Shown: piece after piece, positions 47,584 to 60,936 of the stretch
How positions within the stretch are numbered: position 1 is the first letter of the stretch
Layout: the number at the start of each line of letters is the position of its first letter
Assembly: GCF_002091635.1 (NCBI RefSeq)
Contig: NZ_BDAC01000017.1
Location: 78,302-142,301, forward strand
DNA: 64,000 nt
From: Pseudomonas indica NBRC 103045
GTDB taxonomy: Bacteria; Pseudomonadota; Gammaproteobacteria; Pseudomonadales; Pseudomonadaceae
Direction: 5' to 3'
Position numbers and translations under genes: made by a program
Notes under the pieces: model-generated
Told to the model about the DNA's origin: nothing
Databases searched by the model: none
What the model saw: only the letters and a program-made list of their open reading frames with translations

Positions 47584-48237
47584 TCAGCGCTGCAATCGAT
47601 AGACCCGTTCTTCCAGGCGAGTCAGGCCGCGCTGGAGAAACCGCCAGTTCTCACCCAACACGTCACGGCACTCCAACGGCTCCAGTTGCCAGTCCGCGCC
47701 AAGCAGACGCCGGACCTCATCGTCCGGCACCGAGAATGGCGGGCCCTGCATCTGCCCCTGCTCGTAATCCAGCGTCACCAGCAGACCCGCGCAACCTGCC
47801 GGGAATATGCCGGTCAGGTGCGCGACATAGCGCTGGCGCATCTCCGGAGGCAAGGCGATCAGAGCCGCCCGGTCGTACAAAGCGGCGCAGCCGGCCACAT
47901 CCTCCGCCGTCAGGGCGAAGAAATCACCGCACCAGAGTTCGAGTGCACCGGCCCGATAGACCTTGAATGCCCCATGGGACTGGATTTCCGGCTTCAGCTC
48001 TTGCTCGGCGAAGAAATCCTCGACGGCCTTCTCGGCCAGCTCGACACCCAGCACGGCATGCCCCTGGCCTGCCAGCCAGGCCAGATCGAGCGACTTGCCG
48101 CACAGCGGAACCAACACCCTGCTGTCAGCCGACACCCCGAGCGTCGGCCAATGCCGAAGCAGATAGGGGTTCACCTCGGAAAGATGGAACCCGATCTCGT
48201 TGCGCTGCCAGCGCGCCTGCCAGAAATCCGCCTGCAT
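47584..48237 (-). CDS. tpm: Thiopurine S-methyltransferase
   Basis: The 217-residue SAM-dependent enzyme begins [19 protein letters not shown] and has the SAM motif [32 protein letters not shown] and [18 protein letters not shown]. In Pseudomonas Tpm methylates selenite/tellurite species and thiopurines. An ATG two codons earlier (48243) is possible; GGTGA is spaced better for 48237. Confidence 0.93.
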   Translation of the reverse strand: MQADFWQARWQRNEIGFHLSEVNPYLLRHWPTLGVSADSRVLVPLCGKSLDLAWLAGQGHAVLGVELAEKAVEDFFAEQELKPEIQSHGAFKVYRAGALELWCGDFFALTAEDVAGCAALYDRAALIALPPEMRQRYVAHLTGIFPAGCAGLLVTLDYEQGQMQGPPFSVPDDEVRRLLGADWQLEPLECRDVLGENWRFLQRGLTRLEERVYRLQR

Positions 48238-48336
48238 GTTCATTCACCGTTTCGATCAAAAAGCACAGGAATTTATACTGGATTCCGATATATCCAGCCC
48301 GGAAGATGAACAGCATCCTACTAGAGGTCATCGCGA

Positions 48337-49104
48337 ATGCTACCCAGCCTGTTCATCTCCCATGGCTCTCCCATGCTGGCGCTGGAGCCTGGCGCCAGTG
48401 GCCCCGCATTGGCGCGCCTCGCGGCCGAGCTGCCCCGCCCCATGGCGATCCTGGTGGTCTCCGCTCATTGGGAATCGCCCGAGCTGCGCGTCGGTACGGC
48501 TGAGCACCCGGAGACCTGGCACGATTTCTACGGCTTCCCGGCAGCCCTGTACGAGGTGCGCTATCCGGCCGCTGGCAACCCTGCCCTGGCCGCTGAGGTG
48601 ATCCGTCTGCTGGCCGCCGAGGGCCTGACCGCCCAGCCGGAACCGCAGCGCCCGCTCGACCATGGCGCCTGGGTTCCGCTATCGCTGATGTACCCGCAAG
48701 CCGATATCCCCGTAGTGCAACTGTCGTTGCCGACGCATAAGGGCCCGGCCTTCCAGACCCGTGTTGGCCGCGCCTTGGCGAGTCTGCGCGAGTGCGGCGT
48801 GCTGCTGGTCGGCTCAGGCAGCATCACGCACAACCTCGGCGAATTGAACTGGCGCGCCGGACCGGACGTGATCGCCCCATGGGCAAAGGCTTTTCGCGAC
48901 TGGATCGTGGAGAAACTGGCGGATAACGACGAAGCCGCGCTGCACGACTACCGCCGCCAAGCGCCCTCTGCCGCACGCAATCATCCGCACGACGAGCACC
49001 TGCTGCCGCTCTACTTCGCCCGGGGTGCCGGGCAAAAGTTCAGCCTGGTACACCAGGGCTTTACCCTGGGTGCGCTGGGCATGGACATCTATCGGTTCGA
49101 CTGA
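48337..49104 (+). CDS. DODA/LigB-type extradiol dioxygenase
   Basis: The 255-residue protein begins LPSLFISHGSPMLALE, with the metal histidine in HGSP, and also has VVSAHWESP, DHGAWVPLSLMYP and GSGSITHNLGE with further ligand histidines. These are the marks of 4,5-DOPA dioxygenase-like class III extradiol enzymes (YgiD family). The substrate is probably a catechol derivative. AGAGGT precedes the ATG. Its terminator has been split by the IS element that follows. Confidence 0.92.
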   Translation: MLPSLFISHGSPMLALEPGASGPALARLAAELPRPMAILVVSAHWESPELRVGTAEHPETWHDFYGFPAALYEVRYPAAGNPALAAEVIRLLAAEGLTAQPEPQRPLDHGAWVPLSLMYPQADIPVVQLSLPTHKGPAFQTRVGRALASLRECGVLLVGSGSITHNLGELNWRAGPDVIAPWAKAFRDWIVEKLADNDEAALHDYRRQAPSAARNHPHDEHLLPLYFARGAGQKFSLVHQGFTLGALGMDIYRFD

Positions 49105-49117
49105 ATCGCACAGCCAT

Positions 49118-49130
49118 GAAAAAGCCCCGC
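49118..49130. terminator. Left half of a terminator split by the IS
   Basis: GAAAAAGCCCCGC is complementary to GCGGGGCTTTTC at 50664-50675, now 1.5 kb away. Before insertion they formed the terminator between the dioxygenase and deaD genes. Confidence 0.75.
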
Positions 49131-49212
49131 ATGACAGGCTGTGTGAAAACCTAGCAGTCTGCGTGCAAGCTGAAGACAATGCCTCCATCGGTCGATGGGG
49201 GCATTGTTGTTT

Positions 49213-50563
49213 ATGGGATACATCCAGGGGCGAAGGTCGTCAGCAAAGCAGCTTGTTTCCACCCACGTTGGAGGAGCTGGTGCCAGAGGATCATCTGGTA
49301 CGGGTGATCGAGGCCTATGTCACTCGTCTGGATCTGCATGCCCTGGGCTTGAGCAAAGCCGAGCCACTCAAGACCGGGCGTCCTGGCTATGATCCGGCGG
49401 ATCTGCTCAAACTCTATCTATACGGCTACTTCCAGCGCATCCGTTCTTCCCGCCGGCTTGAGGCCGAGTGCCAGCGCAATGTCGAGGTGATGTGGCTGCT
49501 GGGTCGATTGGCGCCGGACTTCAAGACCATCGCCGATTTTCGTAAGGACAACGGTGTGGCTTTTCAGGCGACCTGTCGCGCCTTCGTGCAGTTCTGCCGC
49601 CAGGTGGGACTGATCAGCGGGCAACTCGTGGCCATCGATGGCAGCAAGTTCCAGGCGGTGGCGTCACAACGCAAGCACCTGAGCCTGACGAAGCTCAAAC
49701 GCCAACAAGCCAAACTGGAGGCGCAGATCGCCCGTTATCTGGCGGAACTGGACGAGGCTGACCGCAGTGAAGCGGCTGAAGTGGTTGAGCGCAGTGCGGT
49801 CAAGGCTGCGCTGCAACACCTGGAGAGCCGACATGCCGATAACCTGACAGCCCAGGCACTGATGGAGGTGCAGGGGCTGGATCAGTTCGTCGTTGGTGAG
49901 GACGAGGCCCGCCTGATGCGCACCCACCAGGGCGCCAAGGTGGCGTTCAACGTGCAGAGTGCGGTAGTTGGCGAGTATGGGCTGATCCTGCATCATGCGG
50001 TCACTCAGGACGGCAACGATAACCAGCAACTGGAGCCTATGGCCAAGGCCGCCCAGGCGATCCTGGAGCAGGAGCAACTGTCGGTCACCGCAGATGCCGG
50101 CTACTCCAATGGCGAGCAGTTCCAAGCCTGTGACGATACCAAGATCACGGCCTATGTACCGGCAAACCGGGGGATCAACAATCAGGGTGACGATACGCCG
50201 CTGTTCGAGCGCGATGCTTTCATCTATGACGCCACCCACGACCAGTACCAATGCCCAGCAGGCAAATGGCTACCGTTCAAGCAGGTCAATGGCCTGCAGC
50301 GCATCTATGGGCATGTCCATGAGGCAGCGTTCGAGCGCATGCATCAGCGGATGCAGGCACATCCGGAGATGATAATCAGGCGTCGATCCATCGTCGAACA
50401 TCCCTTTGGCAACCTGAAGCAGTGGATCCTGGGTAATGGCCGCTTCCTGCTCCGACAACTGCGGGGAGCGCGTACGGAAATGGCCCTGGCGGTCAACGCC
50501 TACAACCTGAAACGCGCCATCAATGTGCTTGGTGCCCGTCGGTTGATCGGACTGTTGGGATAA
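49213..50563 (+). pseudogene. IS1182 transposase with N-terminal frameshift
   Basis: The start ATG GGATACATCCAG encodes MGYIQG in one frame, but the rest (EGRQQSSLFPPTLEELVPED and onward) is in another. One extra G in CAGGGGCGAAGG (49226-49229) explains it. The main frame has the DDE transposase: RPGYDPADLLKLYLYGYFQR, VAIDGSKFQAVAS, VTADAGYSNGEQF, RRRSIVEHPFGNLKQWILG. The family start motif is broken, so the enzyme is probably inactive, unless frameshifting or another start is used. The last part ends AINVLGARRLIGLLG. Confidence 0.75.
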
Positions 50564-50595
50564 ATCCCGCTTTCCATTTCCAAGCATCAAAAACG

Positions 50596-50624
50596 CCAAC
50601 GCCCCGAACCAGTCGGGGCGTTGG
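50596..50624. terminator. Hairpin after the transposase
   Basis: CCAACGCCCCGA and TCGGGGCGTTGG form a 12-bp stem inside the IS right end, probably ending transposase transcription. Confidence 0.7.
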
Positions 50625-50663
50625 ATTTGCCTATCGTCAGAGTGTTTTCACACGCTCTGATGA

Positions 50664-50675
50664 GCGGGGCTTTTC
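50664..50675. terminator. Right half of the split terminator
   Basis: GCGGGGCTTTTC, complement of 49118-49130, just before the deaD stop. Confidence 0.7.
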
Positions 50676-50689
50676 ATTTACGCCAGGAC

Positions 50690-52354
<1,665 letters not shown>

Positions 52355-52737
52355 GGGTCTGCCTCGTGTGCATCCGCAAAGACCCCATGTCCAAGGCTGC
52401 ACATGCCATGAAAGACCCTGGGGTCGCCCTGGCAGCCTGGCTGACGAGAATTTGCGAGAACGCGTGAATGGATAAAACGTCAAGGATAGTCCGCGGGGCG
52501 GACACGCAGCCGAAAGCGAGGTTTCGGAGAAATTGCACTACCTGTAACGAAGCCTGATTTCAGGCCGGCGCGCACTATACCGGAAAAAAGCGGCAGGTGC
52601 GTGGATTTTTCCCGGCGCACCGCCGGACGGTCGCCCCTTCCGCAACCGGAGGCAATAGCGCCCGGCCACCTTGGACAAGGTGCGAACCGGCAGCTATACC
52701 CCTCGGGTCTTTTCCATTCCCGCACAAGGATTCCGTC
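52355..52737. other. Divergent spacer between deaD and enoyl-CoA hydratase gene
   Basis: 383 bp without a gene. It must hold both promoters; I see no convincing motif or stable hairpin. DEAD-box mRNAs of this group often have long 5' leaders, which could account for part of it. Confidence 0.5.
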
Positions 52738-53529
52738 ATGGCAGAAAGCCCCAACGGCCGCGTCAGCCGCGAGAAACGCGGCCATGTCCTGTTGCTCGGC
52801 CTGGATCGCGTGGCCAAGCGCAATGCCTTCGATATCGAGATGCTGAACGACCTGGCGCTCGCCTACGGCGAGTTCGAGGACGACAACGAGGCGCGGGTCG
52901 CCCTGGTTTTCGCCCACGGCGAGCATTTCACCGCCGGCCTGGACTTGGCCAAGGTCGCACCGGTGTTCGCCGAAGGCTGGGAGATTCCCGAAGGCGGCTG
53001 CGATCCCTGGGGCGTATTCAATGGCCATCGGGTCAGCAAGCCGGTGATCGTCGCTGCCCAAGGCTACTGCTTCACCATTGGCATCGAACTGATGCTCGCC
53101 TCGGACATCTGCCTCTGCGCCAGCAATACCCGCTTCGCCCAGATGGAAGTGCAGCGCGGCATCTTCCCCTTCGGCGGTGCCACCCTGCGCCTGCACCAGC
53201 ACGCGGGCTGGGGCAACGCCATGCGCTGGCTGCTCACCGGTGACGAATTCGATGCCCACGAAGCCTACCGGCTCGGCCTGGTGCAGGAAGTGGTGGCCAG
53301 CGAAGACCTGCTGCCACGCGCACTCTGGCTGGCCGAACGGATCGCGGCGCAAGCACCTCTTGGGGTACAGGCCACGTTGGCTTCGGCGCGCCAGGCGGTA
53401 CGCGAAGGCGAGCAGGCGGCGATCCGCAGCCTGGTGCCTATCGTGCGCACGCTCATGGCCACGGAAGACGCGCAGGAAGGCGTCCGCGCCATGCTCGAAC
53501 GCCGCCCCGGAAATTTCCAGGGACGTTGA
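52738..53529 (+). CDS. Crotonase/enoyl-CoA hydratase family protein
   Basis: The 263-residue protein has the crotonase fold segments LGLDRVAKRNAFDIEML, FTAGLDLAKV (oxyanion hole) and VIVAAQGYCFTIGIELMLASDICLC and FAQMEVQRGIFPFGGAT. The usual catalytic glutamates are not both evident, so the exact reaction is open. CACAAGGA lies before the ATG. Confidence 0.85.
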   Translation: MAESPNGRVSREKRGHVLLLGLDRVAKRNAFDIEMLNDLALAYGEFEDDNEARVALVFAHGEHFTAGLDLAKVAPVFAEGWEIPEGGCDPWGVFNGHRVSKPVIVAAQGYCFTIGIELMLASDICLCASNTRFAQMEVQRGIFPFGGATLRLHQHAGWGNAMRWLLTGDEFDAHEAYRLGLVQEVVASEDLLPRALWLAERIAAQAPLGVQATLASARQAVREGEQAAIRSLVPIVRTLMATEDAQEGVRAMLERRPGNFQGR

Positions 53530-53578
53530 TCCCGGGCGCCCGGGCGGCACCTGCCGCTCGGGCCCTTGCGAGTCGCCG

Positions 53579-54001
53579 CTAGTGCGAGCCCTGCGCCGAT
53601 GCCTGCATCTCGGTGAAGCCGGACGCCGCCTCCTGCACATCGGCGGGAAAGTCCTCCATCTCGAACACTTGGCGCAACTCGATCACTTCGTTGTCGCCCG
53701 CCGGGCAGCGCTTCGCCCACTCGATGGCTTCTTCCTTCGAATTCACCCGGATCATCCAGTAGCCGCCCAGTACCTCGTTGGTTTCCACGTAGGGACCATC
53801 GGTCACGGTCGGCTTGCCCCCGGCGAACGACACCCGCGCGCCGGAAGCCAGCGGATGCAGCCCATCCAGCGCGAGCAGCACACCGGCCTCCTGCAGGGAC
53901 TCGTTGTACTTCATCATCGCCGCCACCGCTTCCGGGTCAGGCGTGGTGCCCGCTGCCGCTTTCTCGTAGCCCTTTGGGATCATCAGCATCATGAAACGCA
54001 T
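53579..54001 (-). CDS. YciI/DGPF-family protein
   Basis: The 140-residue protein begins MRFMMLMIPKGYEKAAAG and carries the DGPY motif (VTDGPYVETNEVLGGYWMIRV) of the DGPF/YciI family, linked with ECF sigma factor neighbourhoods. AGGAG precedes the ATG. It lies 34 bp after the VOC protein gene, probably as an operon. Function unknown. Confidence 0.9.
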   Translation of the reverse strand: MRFMMLMIPKGYEKAAAGTTPDPEAVAAMMKYNESLQEAGVLLALDGLHPLASGARVSFAGGKPTVTDGPYVETNEVLGGYWMIRVNSKEEAIEWAKRCPAGDNEVIELRQVFEMEDFPADVQEAASGFTEMQASAQGSH

Positions 54002-54035
54002 CGCAAGACTCCTGTCATCAATCGTTATAGGGAAA

Positions 54036-54449
54036 TCATTCGATCACATTGAGCATCCAGGACACACCGAAGCGGTCCATCACGATGCCGAAGCAGGGCG
54101 ACCAGAAGGTCTTGCCGAGCGGCATCTGCACCTGGCCGCCCTCGCCCAGCGCCGTGAAAATCCGGTCGGCCTCGGCTGCACTCGGCAACGTGATCGACAG
54201 GGAAAAGCCCTTGAAGCCGGGCTGCTCCGCGCTACAACCGTCGGAAGCCATCACCTGTGTCTCACCGATACGGAAGCAGCAATGCATCACCTTGCTTTCG
54301 TAGCCGGGTGGCAGCATGCCTTCCGGCAGCGGATCGGGGCTGTCGCTGAAACGCAGTAGCTCCGACACCTCCGCGCCCAGCGCCTGCCGGTAGAAGGTCA
54401 GGGCCTCTTCGCAACGGCCATGGAAGAATAGATAGGCTTGAACCAACAT
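54036..54449 (-). CDS. VOC-family (PhnB-like) protein
   Basis: The 137-residue glyoxalase/bleomycin-resistance fold protein begins VQAYLFFHGRCEEALTFYRQ and ends DRFGVSWMLNVIE, which are typical of PhnB-type VOC proteins. AAGGAG precedes the ATG. Substrate unknown. Confidence 0.9.
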   Translation of the reverse strand: MLVQAYLFFHGRCEEALTFYRQALGAEVSELLRFSDSPDPLPEGMLPPGYESKVMHCCFRIGETQVMASDGCSAEQPGFKGFSLSITLPSAAEADRIFTALGEGGQVQMPLGKTFWSPCFGIVMDRFGVSWMLNVIE

Positions 54450-54555
54450 GATGCTCTCCTTCCCGAATGGGATGTCGCGGGCCTCGTCATGAGGTCGCTC
54501 TAACCCATAGTCGAGCGGCGCGACGACGGATCGACAGCCGGAGAGAAAAATTTCA

Positions 54556-56828
<2,273 letters not shown>

Positions 56829-56842
56829 GCCCCACACTGACT

Positions 56843-56910
56843 TGTAGGAGCGAGCTCTGCTCGCGAAATGGGACCATGCGGCCGTTTCGCCAGCAGAGCT
56901 GGCTCCTACA
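56843..56910. repeat. REP-type palindrome
   Basis: TGTAGGAGCGAGCTCTGCTC and GAGCTGGCTCCTACA are inverted ends of a 68-bp element typical of Pseudomonas REP sequences, after the DAHP synthase gene. Confidence 0.85.
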
Positions 56911-56998
56911 CAGAGCATACTCGCCAGACCTGTGTAAGGAGTCATCGGCGAAGAGGGACAGCCGTCATTCGCGAATGAATTCGCTCCCATACATACCT

Positions 56999-57064
56999 GT
57001 AGGAGCGGGCTCTGCTCGCGAAATGGGCCGTGCGGAAGCTTCGCCAGCAGAGCTGGCTCCTACA
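56999..57064. repeat. Second REP-type palindrome
   Basis: TGTAGGAGCGGGCTCTGCTC and CAGCAGAGCTGGCTCCTACA repeat the element at 56843-56910. Between them a half-element with GCGAATGAATTCGCTCC lies at about 56970-56987. Confidence 0.85.
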
Positions 57065-57094
57065 AGTAGAGTGGGCCCCAACCGAGGGCTGCCT

Positions 57095-58312
57095 TCACTC
57101 CTGCAACAACGGCCGCAGCCGGGCCGCCAGTGCGGACCGGCAGTTCAGCACCACGCTCGGCAGCTCGAGCCAATCGGCCAGGGCCCGCAGCTCGCCCGCC
57201 AGGGCGGCGAGCGCTTCCTCGTGCAACCCCGCCTCCTCGCCGTGCACGGCATGCACCGCCAGGCGCCCATGGGCCCGCTCGCTGCGCAAATCGACCCGCG
57301 CGACAAGGCGTTCATGATGGAGGAACGGCAGCACGTAGTAGCCATACACCCGCTTGTGCGGCGGGGTGTAGATCTCCAGGCGGTAATGGAAATCGAACAG
57401 GCGCTCAGTCCGCGCCCGCTCCCAGATCAGCGAATCGAACGGCGACAGCAAGGCACTGGCCGCCACCTTGCGCGGCACCCTCGGCTCGCCCAGGCAGTAG
57501 GCCGGCTTGTCCCAACCCTGCACCCGGGCAACCGACAGGTCGCCGTTCTCCACCAGCTCGGCCACGCGCGCACGGCTGTCGGTCGGGTCGAGCCGGTAGT
57601 AATCGCGCAGGTCCTTTTCCGTCGCCACACCCAGGGCCGCCGCCGAACGCAGCAACAGCCGGCGCTGCGCTTCCGCCTCTTCCGGCTCGGGCTGCGCCAG
57701 GATGACGGATGGGATGACCCGCTCCGGCAGATCGTACAGCCGCTCGAACCCCCGCCGGCCGGCGACCGTCACCTCACCGGCAGCGAACAGCCACTCCAGC
57801 GCGTGCTTCTCCGCACTCCAATCCCACCAGGGGCCGGCCCGCTCCTGTCGCGTGGACAGGCTGCCCGCCCCCAGCGCCCCCTGCTCCCGCACCGTTTGCA
57901 GTACGCGCTGGATCAGCGGCTGCTGTTCCACGCCGAAGCGCGCCAGTTGCCGGTATATGCCCTCCCCACGCGCCGCACGGCGCATCCGCCAGCGCATGGC
58001 GGGATACAGCTCCAACGGCAACAGCGAAGCCTCGTGCCCCCAGTATTCGAACAACGCCCGCTGCCGCCCGGTGCCCCAGGCGGCCTGGTCGAGCAGTTTG
58101 CGGGGATAGATGCCAAGACGGGAAAACAGCGGCAGGTAATGGGAACGCACCAAGGCGTTCACCGAATCGATCTGTACGACGCCGAGACGCTCGATCACCT
58201 TGAGCAGATGTGCCGCACGGATCGCGGCGGTCGGTCGGCGACTGGTAAAACCTTGGGCCGCCAGCACGAGACGGCGGGCCTCCTTGAGCGACAACGACAA
58301 CGCAGCGGACAT
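57095..58312 (-). CDS. YcaQ/AlkX-type winged-helix DNA glycosylase
   Basis: The 405-residue HTH_42 protein has three winged-helix units and the catalytic motif QID in RLGVVQIDSVNALVRSHYL. YcaQ-type enzymes excise bulky alkylated bases and unhook interstrand crosslinks. LLSPFDSLIWERARTERLFDF and YVLPFLHHERLVARVDL are typical. GGAGAAGGG lies before the ATG. Confidence 0.9.
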   Translation of the reverse strand: MSAALSLSLKEARRLVLAAQGFTSRRPTAAIRAAHLLKVIERLGVVQIDSVNALVRSHYLPLFSRLGIYPRKLLDQAAWGTGRQRALFEYWGHEASLLPLELYPAMRWRMRRAARGEGIYRQLARFGVEQQPLIQRVLQTVREQGALGAGSLSTRQERAGPWWDWSAEKHALEWLFAAGEVTVAGRRGFERLYDLPERVIPSVILAQPEPEEAEAQRRLLLRSAAALGVATEKDLRDYYRLDPTDSRARVAELVENGDLSVARVQGWDKPAYCLGEPRVPRKVAASALLSPFDSLIWERARTERLFDFHYRLEIYTPPHKRVYGYYVLPFLHHERLVARVDLRSERAHGRLAVHAVHGEEAGLHEEALAALAGELRALADWLELPSVVLNCRSALAARLRPLLQE

Positions 58313-58362
58313 CCCTTCTCCAAAGCCGCAGCGGAGCGGCGGTAATCCTCGGCGATCTTAGC

Positions 58363-58839
58363 TCAGACCGCTTGCACCGCCACATTTTCACCCGGCACCG
58401 GAAACGGCCGCGCGAAAGTGAACGCCCGCCCGCTCGGGCCATGTGCATCCAGACTGAGCAGTGCCCGCCGCGCCTCCTCCAAGGTCGGTACCTGCCCGCC
58501 CGGAATCCACCAGAGCGCCAGATGCGGGATCGCCAGTTTCTCGAACCACTGCTTGCGATCGCGCAGGACCGTCAGGTGATCGCCCTGGTAGACATACGCC
58601 TTGAGCGCCTCCAGAGATTGCCATACCGACAGGTTCACGATAATCGAAGGATCGTCGAACAACCGGATCGCCGTGGCATCGCCAGCCTCGTCCTTGAGCC
58701 GCCAGACGAAGCCCGGACTGCGCTCCGCCAGGGCGTTGATGTGATCCAATTGCTCGACGAACCCCTGCATGAGCGGGTCATCCAGGGGTGCCCTGGCCTT
58801 GGCCACGTTCACCTGGGCCAGATGGTAATGCTGGGTCAT
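58363..58839 (-). CDS. DUF3291 protein
   Basis: The 158-residue protein begins MTQHYHLAQVNVAKARAPLD, with SPGFVWRLKDEAGDAT and LALWWIPGGQVPTLEEA, the typical DUF3291 pattern. Ferredoxin-like (ABM-type) fold is probable. Function unknown. Confidence 0.9.
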   Translation of the reverse strand: MTQHYHLAQVNVAKARAPLDDPLMQGFVEQLDHINALAERSPGFVWRLKDEAGDATAIRLFDDPSIIVNLSVWQSLEALKAYVYQGDHLTVLRDRKQWFEKLAIPHLALWWIPGGQVPTLEEARRALLSLDAHGPSGRAFTFARPFPVPGENVAVQAV

Positions 58840-58859
58840 TCACAACTCCTTTTTGAGGC

Positions 58860-59093
58860 TCAGCGCTTGAGCGGATCGATCCAGAACGGCCGCTCGCTTT
58901 CCTGATAGATATCCGCCCGTGACAGGCCGATATCCTTGAGCGCCTCGTCGCTCAAAGTGGCCAGTTGCCGACGCTGCTCAGCCAGCGCCAGCCAGCGTTG
59001 CAGCCGCTTCCAGGCAGTCGCCAGCAGGCGGCCGAAGCCGTGGCGGACCTGAGGAAATGTAGAAGCAATGGCGTAACCACGTTGGAATTTCAT
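58860..59093 (-). CDS. DUF1127 small protein
   Basis: The 77-residue basic protein has the DUF1127 segment RQLATLSDEALKDIGLSRAD preceded by WKRLQRWLALAEQRR. GGAGGG precedes the ATG. Relatives are linked with stress and RNA-binding functions. Confidence 0.93.
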   Translation of the reverse strand: MKFQRGYAIASTFPQVRHGFGRLLATAWKRLQRWLALAEQRRQLATLSDEALKDIGLSRADIYQESERPFWIDPLKR

Positions 59094-59231
59094 AGCGAAG
59101 CCCTCCGATCTGAACCATCCTGGTTATCCGAGCACTGCCACTCAGCGCTTCAGGATTGGCGTCAGTGTCTCGCCGGGATTAAGATCAATCCAACGAATGT
59201 TTCTTATGTCACCCATCTCGGAGATTGATGG

Positions 59232-60086
59232 ATGAGCAGCTACGTCGGTATCGACACGGAACTCCTGCGCACCTTCGTTGCGATTGCCGATACGGGCGGT
59301 TTCACCCGCGCGGCCGAAGCCGTCAACCGCACCCAGTCGGCGGTCAGCATGCAGATGAAGCGGCTGGAAGAAGAAGTGCTGGAACGGGCTCTGTTCGAGC
59401 GCGATGGCCGGCAGGTTCGGCTCACACCCGAAGGCCAGGTGCTGCTCGGCTACGCACGGCGCATCCTCAAGCTGCATGGCGAAGTACTGACCACCCTGCG
59501 CGAACCGCACATGGTCGGCTCGGTGCGCATCGGTACGCCGGACGACTATGTGATGCGCTTCCTGCCCGGCATCCTCTCGCGCTTCGCCCAGGCCTACCCG
59601 CTGGTTCAGGTGGAGGTGCATTGCGACTCGTCCTTCCAGCTTCTCCAGCGCAGCGACCTCGATCTCAGCATCATTACCCGCGAACCAGGCAAGGAAATCG
59701 GCCAGTTGTTGCGCCAGGAGCATGTGGTGTGGGCCGAGGCCATCGGCTTTGCCCCACACGAGCAGAACCCGTTGCCGCTGGCGATGTTCAATGCGGATTG
59801 CTTCTGCCGCTCCTGGGCCTGTAATGCCCTGGACAGCCTGGAACGCCCCTACCGCATCGCCTACACCAGCCCCAGCCTCTCGGCGATCATGGCGGTGGTC
59901 AGCGCCGGCCTGGCCATCACCGCCCAGCTGCAGAGCCTGATTCCACCGGACATGCGCATCCTCGGCGAAGCCGAGGGCCTGCCAGGCATGCCGATGGCGA
60001 GCATCGTGCTGCTGCGCAACCCGCACAGCCAGAACCCGGTTACCGAGTGCCTGGCCGAGCACATCGCCGAAGGCTTCAAACTTTAA
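59232..60086 (+). CDS. LysR-family regulator
   Basis: The 284-residue protein has the LysR HTH (GGFTRAAEAVNRTQSAVSMQ) and a substrate-binding domain with VRIGTPDDYVMRFLPGIL. It follows the DUF1127 gene divergently and ends convergent with the TauE/SafE gene. Its target and effector are unknown. Confidence 0.92.
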   Translation: MSSYVGIDTELLRTFVAIADTGGFTRAAEAVNRTQSAVSMQMKRLEEEVLERALFERDGRQVRLTPEGQVLLGYARRILKLHGEVLTTLREPHMVGSVRIGTPDDYVMRFLPGILSRFAQAYPLVQVEVHCDSSFQLLQRSDLDLSIITREPGKEIGQLLRQEHVVWAEAIGFAPHEQNPLPLAMFNADCFCRSWACNALDSLERPYRIAYTSPSLSAIMAVVSAGLAITAQLQSLIPPDMRILGEAEGLPGMPMASIVLLRNPHSQNPVTECLAEHIAEGFKL

Positions 60087-60831
60087 GGGCCAGCGACGCC
60101 GCGCAAAGCAGCAGGAAGCCGCAGAACATTGCCCGCAGCACGCGCTCCGGCAGGGAATGGGCGAGCCGCACACCCCAACTGATGCTGAGCAGGCCACCCA
60201 CCGCCAGGGGAATGCCCAGCAGCCAATCGACATGATCGTGAAGTGCATAGGTCGCCAGCGTGACGCCGGTGCTCGGTGCCGCCAATGCCAGCGACAGGCC
60301 CTGGGCGATCACCTGGGTCGTTCCGAATACGCTGGTCAGTACCGGCGTCGCCAGTACGGCGCCGCCCACCCCGAACAGCCCGCCGAGCAACCCCGCACCG
60401 CTACCCAGCGCCCCCAGCCAGGGCCAGGGGTGCCGCAGCTCGGTGCCGCCCCCGCCGTGACGCAGGAACACCTTGGCGAAGTTGTAGAACGCCAACGCCA
60501 CGAGGAAGCCGACGAAGGCCATGCGCATCCGTTCGGCATCCAGCGACACGGCCCAACGCGCCCCGAGCAGGGCGAAGCAGAACCCCGAGGTCGCCAGCGC
60601 CAGGGCATGGCGCGGATCGATGCGATTACGCTGGTGATAGCGCCATAGCGCCAGCAGCACGTTGGGCACCACCATCACCAGCGCCGTGCCTTGGGCCAGT
60701 TGCTGGTCCAGGCTGAACAGCACGCCCAGCGTGGGAATCGCGATCAACCCGCCGCCAATGCCGAACAGACCACCCAGCGTTCCCAGACCCAGGCCCAATA
60801 CCAGGTTCAGCAGCATATCCAGAGGGTTCAT
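60076..60831 (-). CDS. TauE/SafE-family membrane exporter
   Basis: The 251-residue protein has eight or so membrane helices and the repeated TauE/SafE motif GGLFGIGGGLIAIPTL and GGLFGVGGAVLATPVL. It likely exports sulfite or a small organic anion. Its stop overlaps the stop region of the LysR gene. A second LysR gene diverges from it and probably controls it. Confidence 0.92.
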   Translation of the reverse strand: MNPLDMLLNLVLGLGLGTLGGLFGIGGGLIAIPTLGVLFSLDQQLAQGTALVMVVPNVLLALWRYHQRNRIDPRHALALATSGFCFALLGARWAVSLDAERMRMAFVGFLVALAFYNFAKVFLRHGGGGTELRHPWPWLGALGSGAGLLGGLFGVGGAVLATPVLTSVFGTTQVIAQGLSLALAAPSTGVTLATYALHDHVDWLLGIPLAVGGLLSISWGVRLAHSLPERVLRAMFCGFLLLCAASLALKV

Positions 60832-60936
60832 CGCATCGCTCCAAGCCAACACGACGAGCATGCTACGCAGCCGCGGCTGGCACGGAAACGCATAACCACG
60901 CACAATGGCTATGCGTTTGACGCAAGAGCGAGCCCC

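Larger units (their letters stand above)
49135..50659 (+). mobile_element. IS1182-family insertion sequence, 1525 bp
   Basis: The ends CAGGCTGTGTGAAAAC and (inverted) CAGAGCGTGTGAAAAC match at 13 of 16 positions. ATGA is duplicated directly outside both ends (49131-49134 and 50660-50663). The single transposase and inverted ends fit IS1182. The element sits in the loop of a transcription terminator. Confidence 0.85.

Noticed and set aside
49025..50563. Transposase start at 49025 inside the dioxygenase gene
   Set aside because: That frame merely runs open through the end of the dioxygenase gene and the IS left end; it is not the family N terminus.
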